Shown here one piece after another: positions 6,090 to 6,922 of a stretch of 6,922 nucleotides of DNA (position 1 is the first letter of the stretch; each line of letters starts with the position of its first letter). Under the pieces are notes generated by a model. It had not been told where the DNA came from and ran no database searches. It was given only the letters and a program-made list of their open reading frames with translations. Source of the DNA: WHSM01 sp050701635 (lineage in GTDB: Bacteria; Actinomycetota; Actinomycetes; Mycobacteriales; Micromonosporaceae); contig JBOGDF010000299.1 of assembly GCA_050701635.1 (NCBI GenBank), forward strand, positions 1 through 6,922. The letters are read 5' to 3'. The translations under genes and the position numbers were made by a program.

Positions 6090-6841
6090 CCAGCGACGCG
6101 GACCAGTACGCAACCCTGCGGGTCGAGGAGCGCGACGACCGGTTGGTGGTGACGCTGGCGCGGCCGGAGCGGCGCAACGCGATCGACGCGGAGATGGTCG
6201 CCGAGCTGCACGAGGTGTGCGCCCGTCTGGAACGCGAGCCGAAGCTGCTGCTGCTCACCGGCGGTACGGACGGCGTGTTCGCCGGTGGCGCCGACATTGC
6301 ACAGCTCCGCGAACGCGGCAAGGCCGACGCGCTGGCGGCGATCAACCAGGGGCTGTTCGCGCGGATCCTGGCGTTGCCGCTGCCCACCCTGGCCGCCGTC
6401 GACGGGCCGGCGCTGGGCGGCGGTGCCGAGCTGGCGTACGCCTGCGACCTGCGAATATGCACCGACCGGGCGTTCTTCGGGCAGCCCGAGGTACGGCTGG
6501 GGATCATCGCCGGGGCCGGCGCCACGTACCGGCTGCCGCGGCTGGTGGGCGAAGGGTTGGCCAAGGAGCTGCTGTTCACCGGGCGACGGCTCTCCGCCGG
6601 GGAAGCGCTGGCGGTACGCCTGGTCAACCGGGTCACGACGCCCGAGGAGCTGCTGGCGGCCGGCCACGAGCTGCTGGACGAGATCGCGAAGGGCTCCGGC
6701 CTGGCGCTGCGGCTGTCGAAGCTGGCGGTGGACGCTCCCGAGGGTGCTCATCCGCAGCTGGAGCTGGCGTCCCAGGCGCTGCTGTTCGAGGACGACGAGA
6801 AGCAGCGCCGGATGACCGACTTCCTGAACCGCCGCCGCTAG
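6086..6841 (+). CDS. Enoyl-CoA hydratase (crotonase superfamily)
   Basis: The 251-residue protein starts at GTG 6086, 7 nt after GGAG (6075-6078) and overlapping the previous stop by 4 nt. It adds water across the double bond of 2-enoyl-CoA, giving the substrate of the dehydrogenase encoded just upstream. Crotonase hallmarks are in order: RPERRNAID (26-34), the first oxyanion-hole segment FAGGADIAQL (A66), the second GPALGGGAEL (G112) and GQPEVRLGIIAGAGATYRLPRLVG. Both catalytic glutamates are present, E115 (GGGAE) and E135 (GQPE). They are 20 residues apart, as are Glu144 and Glu164 of the rat enzyme, which favours true hydratase activity over a hydrolase or isomerase of the same fold. Length is normal for the family. 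The C-terminus (DFLNRRR) looks native, although the stop codon abuts a possible insertion-sequence end. No thiolase or acyl-CoA dehydrogenase gene is in the window. Confidence 0.92.
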   Translation: MTSDADQYATLRVEERDDRLVVTLARPERRNAIDAEMVAELHEVCARLEREPKLLLLTGGTDGVFAGGADIAQLRERGKADALAAINQGLFARILALPLPTLAAVDGPALGGGAELAYACDLRICTDRAFFGQPEVRLGIIAGAGATYRLPRLVGEGLAKELLFTGRRLSAGEALAVRLVNRVTTPEELLAAGHELLDEIAKGSGLALRLSKLAVDAPEGAHPQLELASQALLFEDDEKQRRMTDFLNRRR

Positions 6842-6922
6842 GGTCTGTCCTGTGGATCTTGGTCGAGCGAGACAGGTGCCAGGCGGCGATCCGGCAAGGC
6901 GGAGGTTCGCCCGGATACCGGT
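6841..6922. mobile_element. Possible terminal end of an insertion sequence (runs off the right edge)
   Basis: GGGTCTGTCC at 6841-6850 resembles the terminal inverted repeats of IS5-type elements in actinobacteria, and it directly follows a TA dinucleotide (6839-6840), a target used by some members of that family. The sequence is less GC-rich than the genes around it and has no clear coding frame or ribosome site. ATCCGG (6889-6894) and CCGGAT (6911-6916) form the ends of an imperfect inverted repeat. No transposase is visible because the window ends. The resemblance is from memory, so treat it as a lead; it could equally be an ordinary intergenic region. Confidence 0.3.

Noticed and set aside
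3657..6113. Minus-strand open frame of 818 codons
   Set aside because: It lies antisense to three well-supported genes, has low-complexity Arg/Gly/Val-rich composition and no family motif. Long antisense frames are expected from strong third-position GC bias.
1..6922. CRISPR array, integrase attachment site, toxin-antitoxin pair or biosynthetic gene cluster
   Set aside because: There are no regularly spaced repeats, no integrase, no small paired genes of that type and no synthase domains in the window.

Overview
The window is very GC-rich and dense with genes. Starts are often GTG or TTG, and neighbouring genes overlap at GTGA junctions. Codon choice and protein families point to a high-GC actinobacterium, most likely of the Micromonosporaceae type (Micromonospora, Salinispora, Actinoplanes and relatives). 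That placement is inferred from composition and family resemblance; there is no marker gene here.

Layout. (1) Positions 1-1185, minus strand: the first 395 codons of a large FtsX-like ABC transporter permease that runs off the left edge. (2) A 180-bp divergent spacer. (3) Positions 1366-3434, plus strand: a translationally coupled pair, a small membrane-anchored extracytoplasmic protein of unknown function followed by a PrsW-family intramembrane protease with an unusual basic and membrane-spanning C-terminal extension. (4) A 189-bp spacer with a promoter-like sequence, a 10-bp hairpin, a palindrome and a strong ribosome binding site. (5) Positions 3624-4958: a secreted surface protein with a Cys-Gln thioester (TQXA) domain, a two-cysteine domain and an LPNTG sortase anchor. 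It is closed by a perfect 15-bp terminator stem. (6) A spacer of about 170 bp with a GATC-centred imperfect palindrome and a -10-like element placed for leaderless transcription. (7) Positions 5184-6841: a coupled 3-hydroxyacyl-CoA dehydrogenase and enoyl-CoA hydratase pair. (8) The last 82 bases, which may be the terminal end of an insertion sequence abutting the hydratase stop codon.

How the genes work together. The left half is about the cell envelope: a permease of the FtsX type, an anchored extracellular domain, a membrane protease and a covalently anchored surface protein. PrsW proteases elsewhere cut membrane-tethered regulators in response to envelope stress, so the small anchored protein coupled to it is a candidate partner or substrate, but this is inference. 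The right half is metabolic: the two enzymes catalyse consecutive steps of beta-oxidation-type acyl-CoA degradation (hydration of enoyl-CoA, then oxidation of 3-hydroxyacyl-CoA).

I see no convincing new multi-gene system. The observations most worth checking are the about threefold excess of the tetramer GTAC, which shapes codon pairs in nearly every gene; the rare-codon clusters and C-terminal extension of the PrsW protein; the structured leader of the thioester protein; and the possible insertion-sequence end that would supply part of a stop codon.
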